Positions 44,910 to 56,392 are shown, counted from the stretch's first letter. The stretch is 64,000 bases of DNA from Selenia dentaria (GCA_917880725.1 OU862886.1:35751501-35815500), one strand, 5' to 3'. Translations and numbers: made by a program. The notes: generated by a model from the sequence alone, not told the origin.

Positions 44910-45380
44910 TTTAAACAAGTACAATTTGAAAAATTTAATACTGACATACATTCTATTCAGTTATTGGAGTGTATCTCAAATACTACTGGACCGAATTTGA
45001 TAAAATTTTAATGGGACCACATGGGAAGCACCAGCTATCAAACAAAAAAGATTTTTGAGAATAGGTGCACCCAGTCGATAGTTATGAGGTAAGAAACATA
45101 AAAAAAACATACAGTCGAATTGAGTACCTCCTCCTTTTTATGGAAGTCTGTAGAAAAGGACTCCTTTTTTTTAAAACCGGTTGAAAACTGTTTTTTTTAT
45201 ATTTCTTACCTCATAACTTTCGACTGGGTAAACCGATTTTGATGGTTCTTTTGTGGTATTTGTCATCTTTGGTATTTTAAAGCTGGTGTTTTTCGTGTGG
45301 TCCCATTTAAATTTTATCAAATTCAGACCAGCAGCTTTAAGTTACACTCCTATAACTGAAAAATGATTCGCCTACTTTGA
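44910..45380. repeat. Inverted pair of the 210-bp repeat
   Basis: Bases 44910-45160 are a reverse copy (gagtacctcctcctttt near 45123) and 45165-45380 a forward copy (ttcttacctcataactttcg near 45204) of the family at 16218-16880. They lie head to head. Confidence 0.85.
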
Positions 45381-45426
45381 TGATTTGATGATATCGTCAT
45401 TGCCGGTGAATGCCATCGATAAGGAT

Positions 45427-45551
45427 CACTAAAAAGTGTGAAATAACTTGTCTAAGTTGGCGCCATGCTGACAATATTGTGACAATAGGTACTTTTCAAC
45501 TATAACTAATCATGGTACCGACTTCAACAAGTTATTTCACACTTTTTAGTG
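45427..45551. repeat. Inverted repeat, 25-bp arms
   Basis: cactaaaaagtgtgaaataa with cttgt at 45427-45451 pairs exactly with 45527-45551. The 75-bp loop carries tggtaccgacttcaa, a motif also at 48590-48610 and 48885, so it probably belongs to the same repeat family. Confidence 0.85.
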
Positions 45552-45560
45552 TTGAAGTCG

Positions 45561-46200
45561 ATTCCATTTAATGGTAAATTTATTTTTAACAAAATTAGTT
45601 ATCTGCTAAAAAAACGTGTGTCTTGTATGGAAACCCACATTATCTTACACTGAAGATCAGTTAGTCATTGGGTTCAGTAATCTCGTATGGAAACCCAAAA
45701 ACGAAGAAAACTTATTTAAATTCATACTACTGCGGGAACTCCGACATGTAGCTTAGAGCCCACTGAGATCACCAGGCCGCTACTAATACGACGGTCGCTC
45801 GCCAAACCTGAAAAATGACAAAGGTCTGTATAATTTATCAGGCCTGTGTAGATTTGTGGGGGCTTACGCGTGACAAGGTTTGACGGTCGATAATATAAAT
45901 GGATTAAGTACGGGACAGCGGTGTCGGCACAATTATATCTCGTTAATTGATTTTCAGAGTAAATTGGGCGTGCGGCCATCGAGAGCGTTCCGGGAATCCT
46001 GACATTATTGCTTCATACATTGTTATGTTTATTATTTTTAGCTAGGTACAGTTCCAAGATTCAAAATCCAGGACTGTTTCATTTTCGCTAAGCAATTGAC
46101 TGATCGTAAAAGGCGACTAGAAGGAAAAGCGCTCACAATAAGCAAGCGAATACTCAAGTCGATGTGTTGAAACTGCTCTGCACGCGCGGCAGTGATCTTA
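45561..46200. other. Intergenic DNA, no gene recognised
   Basis: Frames at 45722-45979 and 46038-46298 (minus) are unrecognised or shadows. Confidence 0.35.
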
Positions 46201-46204
46201 ACGA

Positions 46205-46440
46205 TCTTGATGCTCTGTTGTGACCCTAATGGTAGTGACCATCTATGAGTATGGCATGGCATCATATTATGGGGAAATAGTGTAAACGTAGACAACATTT
46301 TTATCGCACAAAAGAAATGTCAACGAATAGTCGCTAATATTGAAGTAAAAACCATTTACATGAAACTTATTTCATTAAATATTAAATACTGACCCTCATT
46401 GTTGTCTATCTACATCTTGGAAATGTGCAAGTAAATTTTT
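46205..46440 (+). mobile_element. LINE RT fragment, plus strand
   Basis: The frame reads VYEYGMASYYGEIV, a stop, then NVDNIFIAQKKCQRIVANIE and LLSIYILEMCK. This is the RT thumb region ('YGI..WG... FIAQKR') of Jockey-like LINEs. It is short and broken. Confidence 0.65.
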
Positions 46441-46546
46441 TTATTGCCAAAAGTAAGCAGACAGGCAGGCAGCCCACCTGATGGAAAGTGGTCACCGTCG
46501 CCTATACACGTTTGCAACACCAAGGGGTTGCAAACGTGTATAGGCG
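46441..46546. repeat. LINE-tail-like repeat ending in a palindrome
   Basis: The block cccacctgatgg, then gtggtcaccgtcgcc resembles 5200-5260. Arms 46499-46518 and 46527-46546 are exact 20-bp inverted repeats with an 8-base loop. Confidence 0.8.
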
Positions 46547-47835
46547 GTCAAATCGGCGGATTATCATTACCGTAAGGTACAATCATTATAATTACAAGTA
46601 TTTATTTCCACAAGATTAATGTTTATTAAAGACTGAATCTACACGAAACATCGACATAAGTAAAAAGTAAATATAACGAAGAAAAAAGTAAAACAAAATT
46701 ACCAGTCAAGTCGCGCTTTCTGTAACTCCATTGTTTCGTATTCCGACGAAAACGGTGGATAAAGCAAACATATCGATAAAGGTTCCAAATTGGGAGCCCT
46801 ACTCTCACCCCTTCTAAATGTGAGACACGTGCACCCCTAGGCCACGACCACCTTCTCGATAAAATTTAGAGTCACGTTTCACTAATTATAAAATAACCAA
46901 AATGGCACCCCAATACTAATTGCTATACGTGGACCTGTTTAATTTACACATTACTCATACGTGTAGAACTCTTTGAAATATACGTATAACTACCTACACC
47001 CCGCAGTTTTACCTGCTTACTGATGGATAATTATGATGATGAAAAGTATCCTCAGCGTTAATCCAGCGTCTCGTATACCTTCATGTAAAATTATCGAGCT
47101 AAAATCAATTTTTATTATATTACGGTAGTTCTTATTCTGTTCATGCTTAAGTCCAAATTCGTATAATGCTTCCAAGTGACAATTCTTAAATATACCCTAT
47201 CTGTTTAATTACGGGTATGTTTAGTGCAAATTTAATCGTCATGTTAGTTCGTGCTCTCTAAACTAGTCTAAACTGATGTTAAACTACCCGCAATCGAATG
47301 GAATAATCATATGTTTAGAATTAATATTCTAAGTTATTAAGTTAAATTCACGAATGTGGATTTTAGTGTAAATATAAGAACTGTTTAGAGAATTTTAGTT
47401 CAGTGTAATAAAACAAGCGAATAAATACCACTGTCTGCAATTTTATTGGATATATAGCATGCGACCTCTCCCCGTGACGCACCCCAGCCCAGGCTCCGCT
47501 TAGGCCTCTGTTTACCTAGTCTAAGTTCATGAGATCATCGCCGTCTTTGGCATAGTTTTTCAGAGATAAACCTTCTTGAGTAGTAGAAAAACTTTGGTTA
47601 CACTTCACTAAACGGTACATAACCCGCAACTTTTACTACGTTCCTGGGACGCAGTAGTTAGGTCCCAATTGTATGCAAGCTTTTGCGTGTGGTTTAAGTG
47701 TTACTGCACCTTTTTGTTACTCGATGTATAGAGTGATATACACGAGTACCAATTTTATTGTTAATTTTAACCACAGTTTTATTTATAAGACACTACTAAC
47801 TACTACTAATAGTTATTTTGACAGCGTTTAGCTTT
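46547..47835. other. Intergenic DNA with a partial repeat C copy
   Basis: Bases 46995-47100 carry ccgcagttttacctgc and gatgatgaaaagtatcct, a decayed copy of repeat C. No gene is seen. Confidence 0.45.
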
Positions 47836-47896
47836 TTTAACCGACTTCAAAAAAGGAGGAGGTTATATGTTTATGTGTATGTATTTTTTATTTTAC

Positions 47897-47928
47897 AAAA
47901 GAAAGAAAGAAAGAAAGAAAGAAAGAAA
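47897..47928. repeat. (GAAA)n microsatellite
   Basis: Seven or more GAAA units, followed by a dispersed GC-richer repeat to about 48110 (ccaactcggcatgatgccgg). Confidence 0.9.
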
Positions 47929-48354
47929 ATAAAGTTTATTTGTGACTACAAAATTAACACAAAAAATAAATATATATAACAAGAAACAAGAATATAGCCA
48001 CAAATGGGCCCCAACTCGGCATGATGCCGGCGGCTAACCAGCGCTGGTCTTCCGTTGGACCCGTTCGGTATTGTCACGATACCGGCACATACACAGCACA
48101 ACACTACGGAACAAAGTTAACTTAATGCTATCTACTATTACTGTAATCTATAATTGACGACACTGGTATTTCTATGCTAAGGTAGTTATTATATTATTTA
48201 GTACTTATTTTAAGCTTCCATAATAAATATATCTATATCTAACGCTAATCTATATAACACTCGTATCATGTTTACGAGTTTCCTCTTGAATTTGATGTGC
48301 AGTAATAATTATCTTTAGTTTAGATCTAAAAGTTGTAACATTTTTATGTGTATT

Positions 48355-48905
48355 TTAGCCGATTTCGTCCACATTTGTAGACCGATTCTCAACTATTTTT
48401 TGTAGATTTTCGATTTGTAGAGTATAATCCCAAGGTGTTCCCATTTGAATATCGTCAAATTCAGTCAAGATGTTTTTGAGTTACACTCCAAAAACTGAAC
48501 AGTGTAACGCCTATCTTGACGATATCATCATTGACAATCGATCCCGCAAGTAACGGGTCACTAAAAATGGTTAAAAATATCTAAAAAAAACGGTACCATC
48601 ATACTGGTACCTGCCATGTAAATAGTTGCTTCTTTTGCGAATTCTGTTAAATCCAAATTACTTATGTAGTCATGGCTTTCAGGTAAATCAATGATTTCAT
48701 CGTCTGTATCCAAACATTGATTCATTGTCAACAATCTTGATCGTCTACTGTTTATATTCCTCCAAATTGATTTCATATTACACGTAAGAATATTTAATTT
48801 TATTTGTTAAACGAAATCTAAAAAAATCGGTACCATCATAGTTCAAAAGTAGGTACATAATATTATTACAATATGTGCGCATGGTACTGACTTCAATTCC
48901 TGGGC
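48355..48905. repeat. 210-bp-family repeat with an embedded coding remnant
   Basis: Bases 48355-48520 are a decayed forward copy. Between two tcggtaccatcat motifs (48590 and 48828) lies a minus-strand frame, 48776-48561, with a possible transposase-like segment (see its own entry). Confidence 0.6.
48561..48776 (-). pseudogene. Small frame, possibly a transposase remnant
   Basis: 71 codons: MKSIWRNINSRRSRLLTMNQ at the start and LTEFAKEATIYMAGTSMMVP near the end. The 'L-x-E-F-A-x-x-A-x-x-Y-x-A-G' pattern recalls the YIAG segment of P-element and some hAT transposases. The length is far too short for an enzyme, and the assignment is weak. Confidence 0.25.
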
Positions 48906-49220
48906 GGAGTAAATATGTGTGTTATGAATAGAAATATTTGTTCGCGGTTCTCGGATGTTGCAGTCTGTGCCTTCCGCGACACGGCATCCTAATGTGAAGA
49001 TATGAGAGTGTGTAAATCTTATTTTATTTTATTCCGATGCTCTGTGTTCTTTCTTACTGGTGTTAAACAGACAGGTAACAGAAAATTAATGGAAAACAGT
49101 GGTGAGCTTTTATTGCATGCACATGAAGTACTGATTGCAGAACCGTGTCATCCTACAAACATTGAGACTACTAAACTTATTCAGCTAATATTCTTAAAAC
49201 ATTAATCATGATAATCAGAA
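48906..49220. other. Intergenic DNA
   Basis: A 67-codon frame at 49002-49205 is unrecognised. Confidence 0.35.
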
Positions 49221-49224
49221 CATT

Positions 49225-49640
49225 ATGTTCACACTGCTCGCTCAGAGAGTATTTGGGCCATTATCCACCACGCGGGTCCAGTGCGACTTGGTAAACAGGC
49301 TAGTGGCCAATCCATGTCGAAGTGTTTAGGCTATCCGAAAGCCTTCGACATAGCCTATTGACTGGTGCCCTAAGACAAACAACCGAGACCGTCGGGTTAA
49401 CGTGCCCTCCGAAAGCGCTCAGTTGAATAATACCACTTGCTGTCACACATCTAACTCCTACCGTGCGATTCTCGAGCAAACATCGTTGAATCTTTGACAA
49501 CATCCGTGAAACAAATGACGTGATGACAAGAAACGTTGGAAAAGCAACCTTATGTACAAGGGCGATATCTCATAAAGTAATTGACATCGGTGAGCTCGTC
49601 GACGAATCATTAGTGAATCGTAAGCTGCGAGCGCTTCAAA
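49225..49640. repeat. Composite of SINE-like repeat and MITE interior
   Basis: Bases 49225-49450 match 51121-51345 (cgggttaacgtgccctccga shared). Bases 49455-49610 match the interior of the MITE at 11152-11444. The switch occurs at about 49455 (ccgtgcgattctcgag). Confidence 0.75.
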
Positions 49641-50395
49641 AGAACATTAATAGGATTACAAAATATAATGTCATGTCCATTACGAGTTCTGTGCAAAAAT
49701 TATTATGCTTCAAAACAATAACACAATTAAATATGCAGTAACCTGTTTACAAAGTTGATATGAAATACTTTTGAAATTTGAAATTAGCTTTGTATACAAT
49801 AAAATGACGTACGAAATAAAGGTTAATCAGAGCGAATAAAGCGCGAGACACTTTAAAAATGGTCCAGATTTATTAAAACGTGGATAAACCGCACACGAGT
49901 TTAGTTCAGACACCTCGTGCTCTACCTACGTGTCGAATGCTTCAGCTCTCAGCTCATAAAATATTCTTATTGAATTACTCTCGTTTCATATTCACTCTAT
50001 TTGAGAGATGACTCAGAATAACTGAGATGCCGACAGCCCTTGAGCTTGGGACCTTTATAAAAATTTTATAACCCGGATCATCAGCTTGCGAGCGTTTCCA
50101 ATTTTCATTTCCTTTTATTGAACTTCTATGTGTAGTAACTTTGAGCGGTGTAATTTTTAAATGATATAGCAGGTAGAAGAAAAAGAAAGGAGTGCTGGAC
50201 GGGGAGCTTTCCTATACCTAATTACTTGATTACCCAACAAAGTTAATTGACAGGCACGCACATCTTCTAATTATTTTGTTGAGTGGGCTGTGCTGTATAC
50301 GATATACGATTACTTGAGGGTGTTCAAGGTAATAAGCAAAATTTGCGGACGTTTTACTTGTATTAGGTGACCTCTAGTAGCATTTGCCGTTGGTC
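49641..50395. other. Intergenic DNA, nothing recognised
   Basis: No gene or repeat terminus found. Confidence 0.4.
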
Positions 50396-50399
50396 GCGA

Positions 50400-50545
50400 T
50401 TGCTGTATTTGGTTTACTGTCGTTAGGCCTTCGGGAGGTCTAGAAACTCTGGCACGACGGTCAATGGCCTATCTAACATGGCTCACTGGACCTGCCTGTC
50501 AATTTATAGCCCATACTTAAGCTCGTGCCCCAGCAGTGGGACCCA
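50400..50545 (+). mobile_element. LINE 3' fragment
   Basis: The sequence around cttaagctcgtgccccagca and gtgggacccaga resembles the common lepidopteran LINE 3' end in which coding ends '...QQW' just after 'CCAGCAGTGGGA'. Short and degenerate. Confidence 0.4.
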
Positions 50546-51120
50546 GATTATTTCGGTTTTTTCATAAAGTTAATTAGGGCTCTATCCGGACACACAAAGC
50601 ACTGATTTATTGTCATGAAATTTACTATTAAAAATTGTAAAACTAGGAAAAAAATATTTTTATGTTTGCTAAGTTTGCTAGTGAATTTTGCTAGTTTTAT
50701 GTTTGCTACTGAAAGAATATCTGCATGAATATTTATTGTGACATAATTATAAGTAAGTTAAGTATACTCGTATAATATAGAACATGAATATGTGTACGGC
50801 TGCTTGCAGGTTGAATACATCGATGTCAATTATTCATAAGATCTGAAAATGTGTTATGTGTATTCTGACAAATAAATATTTGATTGATTGATTGATTAAG
50901 TGGTTAAGAATTTACCAAGATAGATGCATCCTGTAACTCTTCTTTATTATTCTTTTGGTCAAAAGAAAGGCGCCAAATATAATAAGCCCTCGAAAGTAGT
51001 CTACCACTACCTATGCTGTGGATTCCCTTTGATTTGATCCAACAGCAAATAACTCTTTCGTTTTATCTACAAAAGATATTCTTTTAAGTTTTACTTCACA
51101 TAATACATAATTAGCTTATT

Positions 51121-51420
51121 ACGTTCACACTGCTTGGACTTGAACCTTCGTCTCAGAGAGAAGAGTTGGATCATAATCTACCACGCAGGCCCCGTGCGGC
51201 TTGGTTAATATGCTAGTGACCAACCCGTGTCGAAGTTTACAGGCCACCGACATAGCCTAACAACTGGTGTCCTAAGAAAAACAACTAAGACGTCGGGTTA
51301 ACGTGCCCTCCGAAGCACGGAAGCGCTCAGTTGAACAATGTCACTTGCACCCACCCATCCAACTCCTGAGCGCAGTAAATGTTGCTTAACTTGTTGATCA
51401 GTTAAGATCGCTAAGACAAG
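51121..51420 (-). mobile_element. SINE with a 5S rRNA-like end
   Basis: On the minus strand, from about 51415 leftwards, the sequence runs aactgatcaacaagttaagc, then aacatttactgcgctcagga and gttggatgggtgg. This follows the order of internal 5S rRNA (GATCACCGAAATTAAGCA, then GTACTTAGATGGG). The body then matches 49225-49450. It fits a 5S-derived (SINE3-type) element. It is diverged. Confidence 0.55.
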
Positions 51421-51603
51421 CTAGAAATGTTACTTTATTAATTTGAAACTAGATTATGAAAAAGTTATCACGACCATCCGGGAACTACCTGTTAAAACAC
51501 GATAAAAGTCTGTGTCTTAATCCCGGTACGAATCAGCTGCACTCCAAATTTCATCCGAATCCGTTCAGCCGTTTATGCGTGATTTTTCACATTCATTTAT
51601 AAT
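51421..51603. repeat. Dispersed repeat C, left part
   Basis: ccgttcagccgtttatgcg and cacattcatttataat run up to the LINE insertion. The repeat resumes at 52787 with taatattagagtg. Confidence 0.65.
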
Positions 51604-52786
51604 GATAATGAAAATTTATCATAAAATTAAATCTTTAACTGACTGCGAAACACTCCAACAGGATATAGATAGTTTAGATAAATATTATAAGAAAAAAAAA
51701 ATAGACATAAACAAAAGTAAATGCATGCACATTCACCAGGAAAAAGACGCCACTGGCCTTTGAATATAGAATGTTCAATGTTCCGATAACAAAGACAAAT
51801 AAAATAAAAGACTTAGAAGTACTTTTAGACAGCAAATTAACATATTACGAACATATATATGATATTTTAGAAAAAGCGTATAAAACTTTTGGTTTTATAC
51901 TGCGTGTCAGCAAACCTTTCTCTGACCCGAAATGATTGAAGATGTTATACATTGCGTTTGTACGAAGTACCCTTGAGTACTGCTGCAATATTTAGAGCCC
52001 CCTATATATCACAAATACGCAAGAAATAGAAAAGATACAAACCAAATTTATTAAACATCTAAACTACCGCTCTCATCGCTTTTGTGCAAGCTATGACGAA
52101 TCTTGTAACTCCCATAACATATTAGCACTGAAAGATAAGCGATGCCTTTTAGAAATGTCATTTCTACATAATGTGATTCACGGTGTAATCGACAGCCCTG
52201 AGCTCACTCAGCAGGTTCTGCGGCTCAACGCGCCATCCATCCGCACTAGGCACACTCCATTGTTCAGTCTCCCACGCGCACGTACTATTATCAAAATTCG
52301 AATATATATAGAGGTCAAAATGTTTATAACAAACGTTTCAGCTCAGTTGATATTTTCCACAGTCAAAAAATTAATTTTAAAAACAGTATTATCGACATTA
52401 TTAAGAACAGTACACATATCATAACACATAGCCTCTCATATACACACACACGCACACACACACACAAGCGCGCGATCCCTCACGCACGCATAAAACGCTA
52501 AGTCTTACGCTGTAAATAAGCGTACGGCGCAGCAAGTGTAACTTATGAGGAGTACCTACTATAATCATATTGATCTTTGTGTAAAAATCACGACTACCAA
52601 TTTTAATTTTTTATTTTTAAGTAATTCCGTGTAACAAAATTGTAAACTCTCTTTAATCTTACTGAACCTGCTCTATTTGTAATATTTATAAAAAGTAAAT
52701 CCGTAATTGGATGTAAGTTACTACTAAGAAGCGTATTTAAAATATTTTTAAGATCTGTGGATATTGTAATTAAATAAATAAATAAG
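51604..52786 (+). mobile_element. 5'-truncated CR1-like LINE
   Basis: The sequence starts mid-RT. ADCETLQQDIDSL-like (TDCETLQQDIDSLDKYYKK) and KIDINKSKCMHI are followed by broken frames. These include LRSTLEYCCNIW-type and QEIEKIQTKFIKHLNYRSHR sequence, then the tail CLLEMSFLHNVIHGVIDSPE and LNAPSIRTRHTPLF. The end is an (AAAT)n tail at 52768-52786. It was inserted into repeat C with a short taat duplication. Several stops are present. Confidence 0.8.
52440..52468. repeat. (AC)n-like microsatellite within the LINE
   Basis: cacacacacgcacacacaca run in the LINE 3' UTR. Confidence 0.8.
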
Positions 52787-52952
52787 TAATATTAGAGTGC
52801 AATTACAATCATTACTGGCAGACACTAGTTTTAGTTATCAACATAGTGAGGATGTTAGCAATATTCTTTGTCTCACCTTGAGTTTCCTTTAGACAGAAGT
52901 GTAAAGATATAAACATTCTAACTGTTGTCTCTCAGTTTATCTATGAAATCAA

Positions 52953-52998
52953 AAGGCTGGTTTACACTTTGATTAGTGCGAGTGCAGGTGATTAGTGC
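52953..52998. repeat. Harbinger left inverted repeat
   Basis: 46 bp matching the complement of 55973-56018. Confidence 0.95.
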
Positions 52999-53227
52999 AG
53001 GTGCTTAGTGACTAGGTGTGGACAGCGACTGATTAGTGCAAGTGATTAGTTGGTTTTGTAGTAAAGTGAATAAAAGCGTGTTCTATTTTTTTGCGAGTGG
53101 ACTGCGAGTAGCCACGTCCCGCGCGCCCTCCCTTCCCCCTCACTCGTAGCGTGCCTGCCACTAAACACGTCTGGACAGGAGTGTTTAACGTTTAGTGTGT
53201 AGCGTCGGACGCTTGTTGTTGTACAAA

Positions 53228-55196
53228 ATGGTAAAGTGGACCGAAGACACAACTTATAAATTTGTGCAGGAGTATATAAAACATGAATGTCTTTACAACT
53301 GTAAAGCCCCTAGGTACAAAATTAAGGGAGCCCGAGATACGGCCCTTGTACGTATAAGTGAAGCTATGAACATACCAGGGTTTGGAAGTAAAGAAGTTTA
53401 TACTAAAATAAGAAACTTGAAGTCTACATATGCGCAAGAGGCTAAGAAAATTAAACAGAGTACAAAATCTGGAGCTGGAACAGATGACGTATATATTCCA
53501 CAAATAAAGTGGTTCAAACTATTAGATGACGCTTTAAAAGCTATAAATATACAGTGCAGCGACTCATGGAGTAATTTGGTAAGTTAAAAAAAATCTTTAT
53601 TTTATATTCTTTATTATATGACTACATAATAACACATAACCACATGACATTGAATCACGTTTTACTTTAATTTATCATTTGAGAATGCCAAGAGACTGCA
53701 CCTTCTCCTACTAAATAATTTGCATAATTGTTGCGTTTGTTCTGTGCAATTTGAGATGATCTATTCTGCATGCTCATAGTCAATGGAACAAGTCCATCTG
53801 ATGTCACTTCTCTCCAGAATCCTTCAATCAAATTTCCATTCTCTGTGTCCTCGATATCAACCGTGGTGACCTGTACGGGTACTTTGGTTTTTCTCGCCCA
53901 GTTATGCATGGCGCAACAGGCTTTTACGATTTTTTCCACCTTGTTGGGAAAAAAGGGTAGGGGCCTTTCGAAAATTTTCTATCGACTTACGTTAAGATGC
54001 CAAAAGCATTTTCGATGATTCGTCTTGTCCGTGATAATCTATAATTAAAAATTTTTTGTTCAAATGTCAATTGGTTTCCACCATATGGTTTCATCATATA
54101 TGGTTTTAGAGGAAACGCATTATCGGCCACTAGAACATGACCTTCGGACAGTAAATTATTTTCCAAGGCATGACTAAGATCACAATGAGTGAAAACTCCA
54201 CCATCCGATACACGCCCGTTACATCCAACATCAATATATGAAAAACAGTAGTCATCATCTGCCACTGCCATGAGAACAATGCAGTTATTTTTTTTATAGT
54301 TGAAGTAATAACTTTCTGCGTTTGGTGGAGCTTTGACGGTAACGTGTTTCCCATCTATAGCACCTGGGCAACCAGGGAAATTCCAGGAATTTCTGAAGCC
54401 TTTTTCAATCCTTTTCCATTCGTCACCGTTAGGTACCTAAAACAAAAAAAGTTTGATAGTAGTGAAATGGGAATATTATTTCTGACTTAAAGAGTTGGTT
54501 TACTATATGTTTTTCTTTTTGCTTTGGGTTTTTGTTTATCTAAATTAATTGTTTTACAGCAGCTGGATTCTAAACATGAACAACTTGATGGAGAAGAACC
54601 TTCCACATCCCAACGCAATCAATCTGCTGAAATAAATAACCCCGACGCAACACCTGAATCTCAACCTAATCAAGATGAAGAAGAACAAAAAAAATCGCCG
54701 ATTCCTCGTAAAAGGACAGTACGGGACCTCAGTCGTTTGGTCAATAAAGTGAAGAACGTGGCAGACTCAATTAACACACGCATGCCAACAGAAACAAAAA
54801 CAGAAACAGAGTTCCCAGCTTAAAAGTTTGCCAATCCACAAAACAGTAGAAGGACAGATGTTTATTCAAAATTATCTGAGTAATTTACATCTCCAACAAA
54901 TGGGCCACGGAACATCTAACTACGCATATAGCCCTTCTCCAAATTCTATGTACCAGTCTTCACCATCACTACCACCACGAGACTCTCCTTACACACAAAC
55001 ACCACGAGACTCTCCTTACACACAACCACCACAATCTTCTACACCAGATGCCACTAATGACATTCATAACATTTCTGATGCTGACAACTCTCTCAACGAC
55101 AATGCAATAACTATACAATCTGAAAACAATGCATCTCAAATGTCAATTGCAGACCAGGATGACATATTGGCTCGGGCAATTTCGGGTATTTACTAA
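53228..55196 (+). pseudogene. Harbinger MADF/Myb-like DNA-binding protein, one frameshift
   Basis: In Harbinger elements this partner binds the element ends and carries the transposase to the nucleus. Exon 1 (53228-53578) starts MVKWTEDTTYKFVQEYIKHE and has KSTYAQEAKKIKQSTKSGAG, a MADF/Myb-SANT-like domain of about 110 residues. It ends at a GTAAGT donor. Exon 2 starts at 54560 after TTTTACAG, in phase 0, with QLDSKHEQLDGEEPSTSQ, an acidic and Gln-rich linker. The basic/helical segment RTVRDLSRLVNKVKNVADSI follows. A stop at 54821-54823 ends this frame. The next frame (from about 54813 to 55196) continues with LPIHKTVEGQMFIQNYLSNL and a Ser/Pro/Tyr-rich tail, so one small frameshift is likely. 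Confidence 0.8.
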
Positions 55197-55791
55197 TAAT
55201 TTAAAAAAAATGTTTGATGTTACCTACCACCATTTACCAATAAGTTGATTGCAAATATGTATGTTGAATTTGAAAATAAACCTACTTTAATACAAAAAAA
55301 AATATGTTTTTAATGTTACCTACCTTTATGTAATCTCTCAGTGCGTTGTAAATAGCATCGCATACTTCGGATATGATGTTACAAGTTGTCGATCTTGGTA
55401 CCCTGAATAGGTGTTGCAAGACGCGTAAACTAATTCCGTTAGCCAATAAGTATAAAATAGCGTGCAATTTCACTTTCGCCGGCAAAGCAGGTCTCATAAA
55501 TGTATCGCTTTTCTGTATGACGGGTGCAACAAGGTTTAATAGTATATTAAACGACTCTTAGGTCATCCTGAAAGCACAGTAATATTCCGTCGTATCTTCA
55601 ACAGCCAATTTCGTAAAGAGTTAGTAGCTTGCGCCATGAATGGATCTTCTATAAATCCATTTTCGAATTCATACTCTTCTTGGTCTTGCAAGTTCAGCTT
55701 CCAAAAGTTCTTCGGTTTCAGACACCACCGCGTTTAATATTTCTTTCAGTACTTCTTCTAATTGCATGCGCGCTTCTCGATGTTCGTCCAT
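53667..55791 (-). pseudogene. HARBI1-like DDE transposase, several lesions
   Basis: This is the nuclease of the PIF/Harbinger element. Exon A (55791-55324) starts MDEHREARMQLEEVLKEILN. It has a frameshift near 55675 and a TAA near 55557, then RPALPAKVKLHAILYLLANG, with an HTH-like LRVLQHLFRVPRSTTCNIIS. It ends at a GTAGGT donor. Exon B (from 54436, after TTTTAG, phase 0) reads VPNGDEWKRIEKGFRNSWNF, GAIDGKHVTVKAP (first Asp), VLVADNAFPLKPYMM (second Asp) and RRIIENAFGIL (Glu). A stop and frame change follow at about 53985. The tail VEKIVKACCAMHNWARKT runs to 53667. All three catalytic residues persist, but at least three lesions make it a pseudogene. Confidence 0.88.
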
Positions 55792-55972
55792 ACTTGCTGG
55801 TCAACGGCCAACTGAATTTACTAAACAGAGCCACAAGAATTGGACACTACTCGCACTACACACCTGCACTCGCACTAATCACCTGCACTGGCAGTGAATT
55901 GGACACTATACTCGCACTACACACCTGCACTCGCAGTGAATTGGACACTACTCGCACTACACACCTGTACTC

Positions 55973-56018
55973 GCACTAATCACCTGCACTCGCACTAATC
56001 AAAGTGTAAACCAGCCTT
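55973..56018. repeat. Harbinger right inverted repeat
   Basis: Matches 52953-52998 exactly in inverse orientation. Confidence 0.95.
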
Positions 56019-56392
56019 AATGTACGACAAGAAAAACAGGAACAGTTTTGAATAAAGGAGTGATTCTCATTCATCAATACGCAGAATAAGCACAAACTAT
56101 CCGTACATGTAACGCGTCTCCACAGAATAAGTTATTCTTTTATGGGACAATGTATACGATTCTATATTAATTTCCCAATGTTATCCGAGACTTGCCTATT
56201 AATAAGTTTAAAATTACTATTAACACTAAACTATGTCAAAATGGTTATTACAAAATGTCGGATTACTTGGAGGATAAAACAGCTGGTGACTGATCACTCC
56301 AGGATCTACCTACTCGTGTATTACCATGTCAAAGTGTAGCATGTCTTGCCCTACTGACACCATTATTATGGTCTCTTTTGTAAGGCAACACA

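Larger units (their letters stand above)
52953..56018. mobile_element. PIF/Harbinger element with two antisense genes
   Basis: A 3.07-kb element. The inverted repeat aaggctggtttacactttga, continuing through ttagtgcgagtgcaggtgat, is identical for about 46 bp at 52953-52998 and 55973-56018. Subterminal gtgcgagtgcaggtg-like repeats are abundant at the right end (55840-55990). It encodes a MADF/Myb-like protein (plus) and a HARBI1-like transposase (minus), the two-gene content typical of the superfamily. The expected 3-bp target duplication is not exact (aaa or caa versus taa). Confidence 0.92.

Noticed and set aside
47897..47928. (GAAA)n as a CRISPR-like or regulatory array
   Set aside because: A plain microsatellite; no spacers, and CRISPR is not expected in an insect genome.
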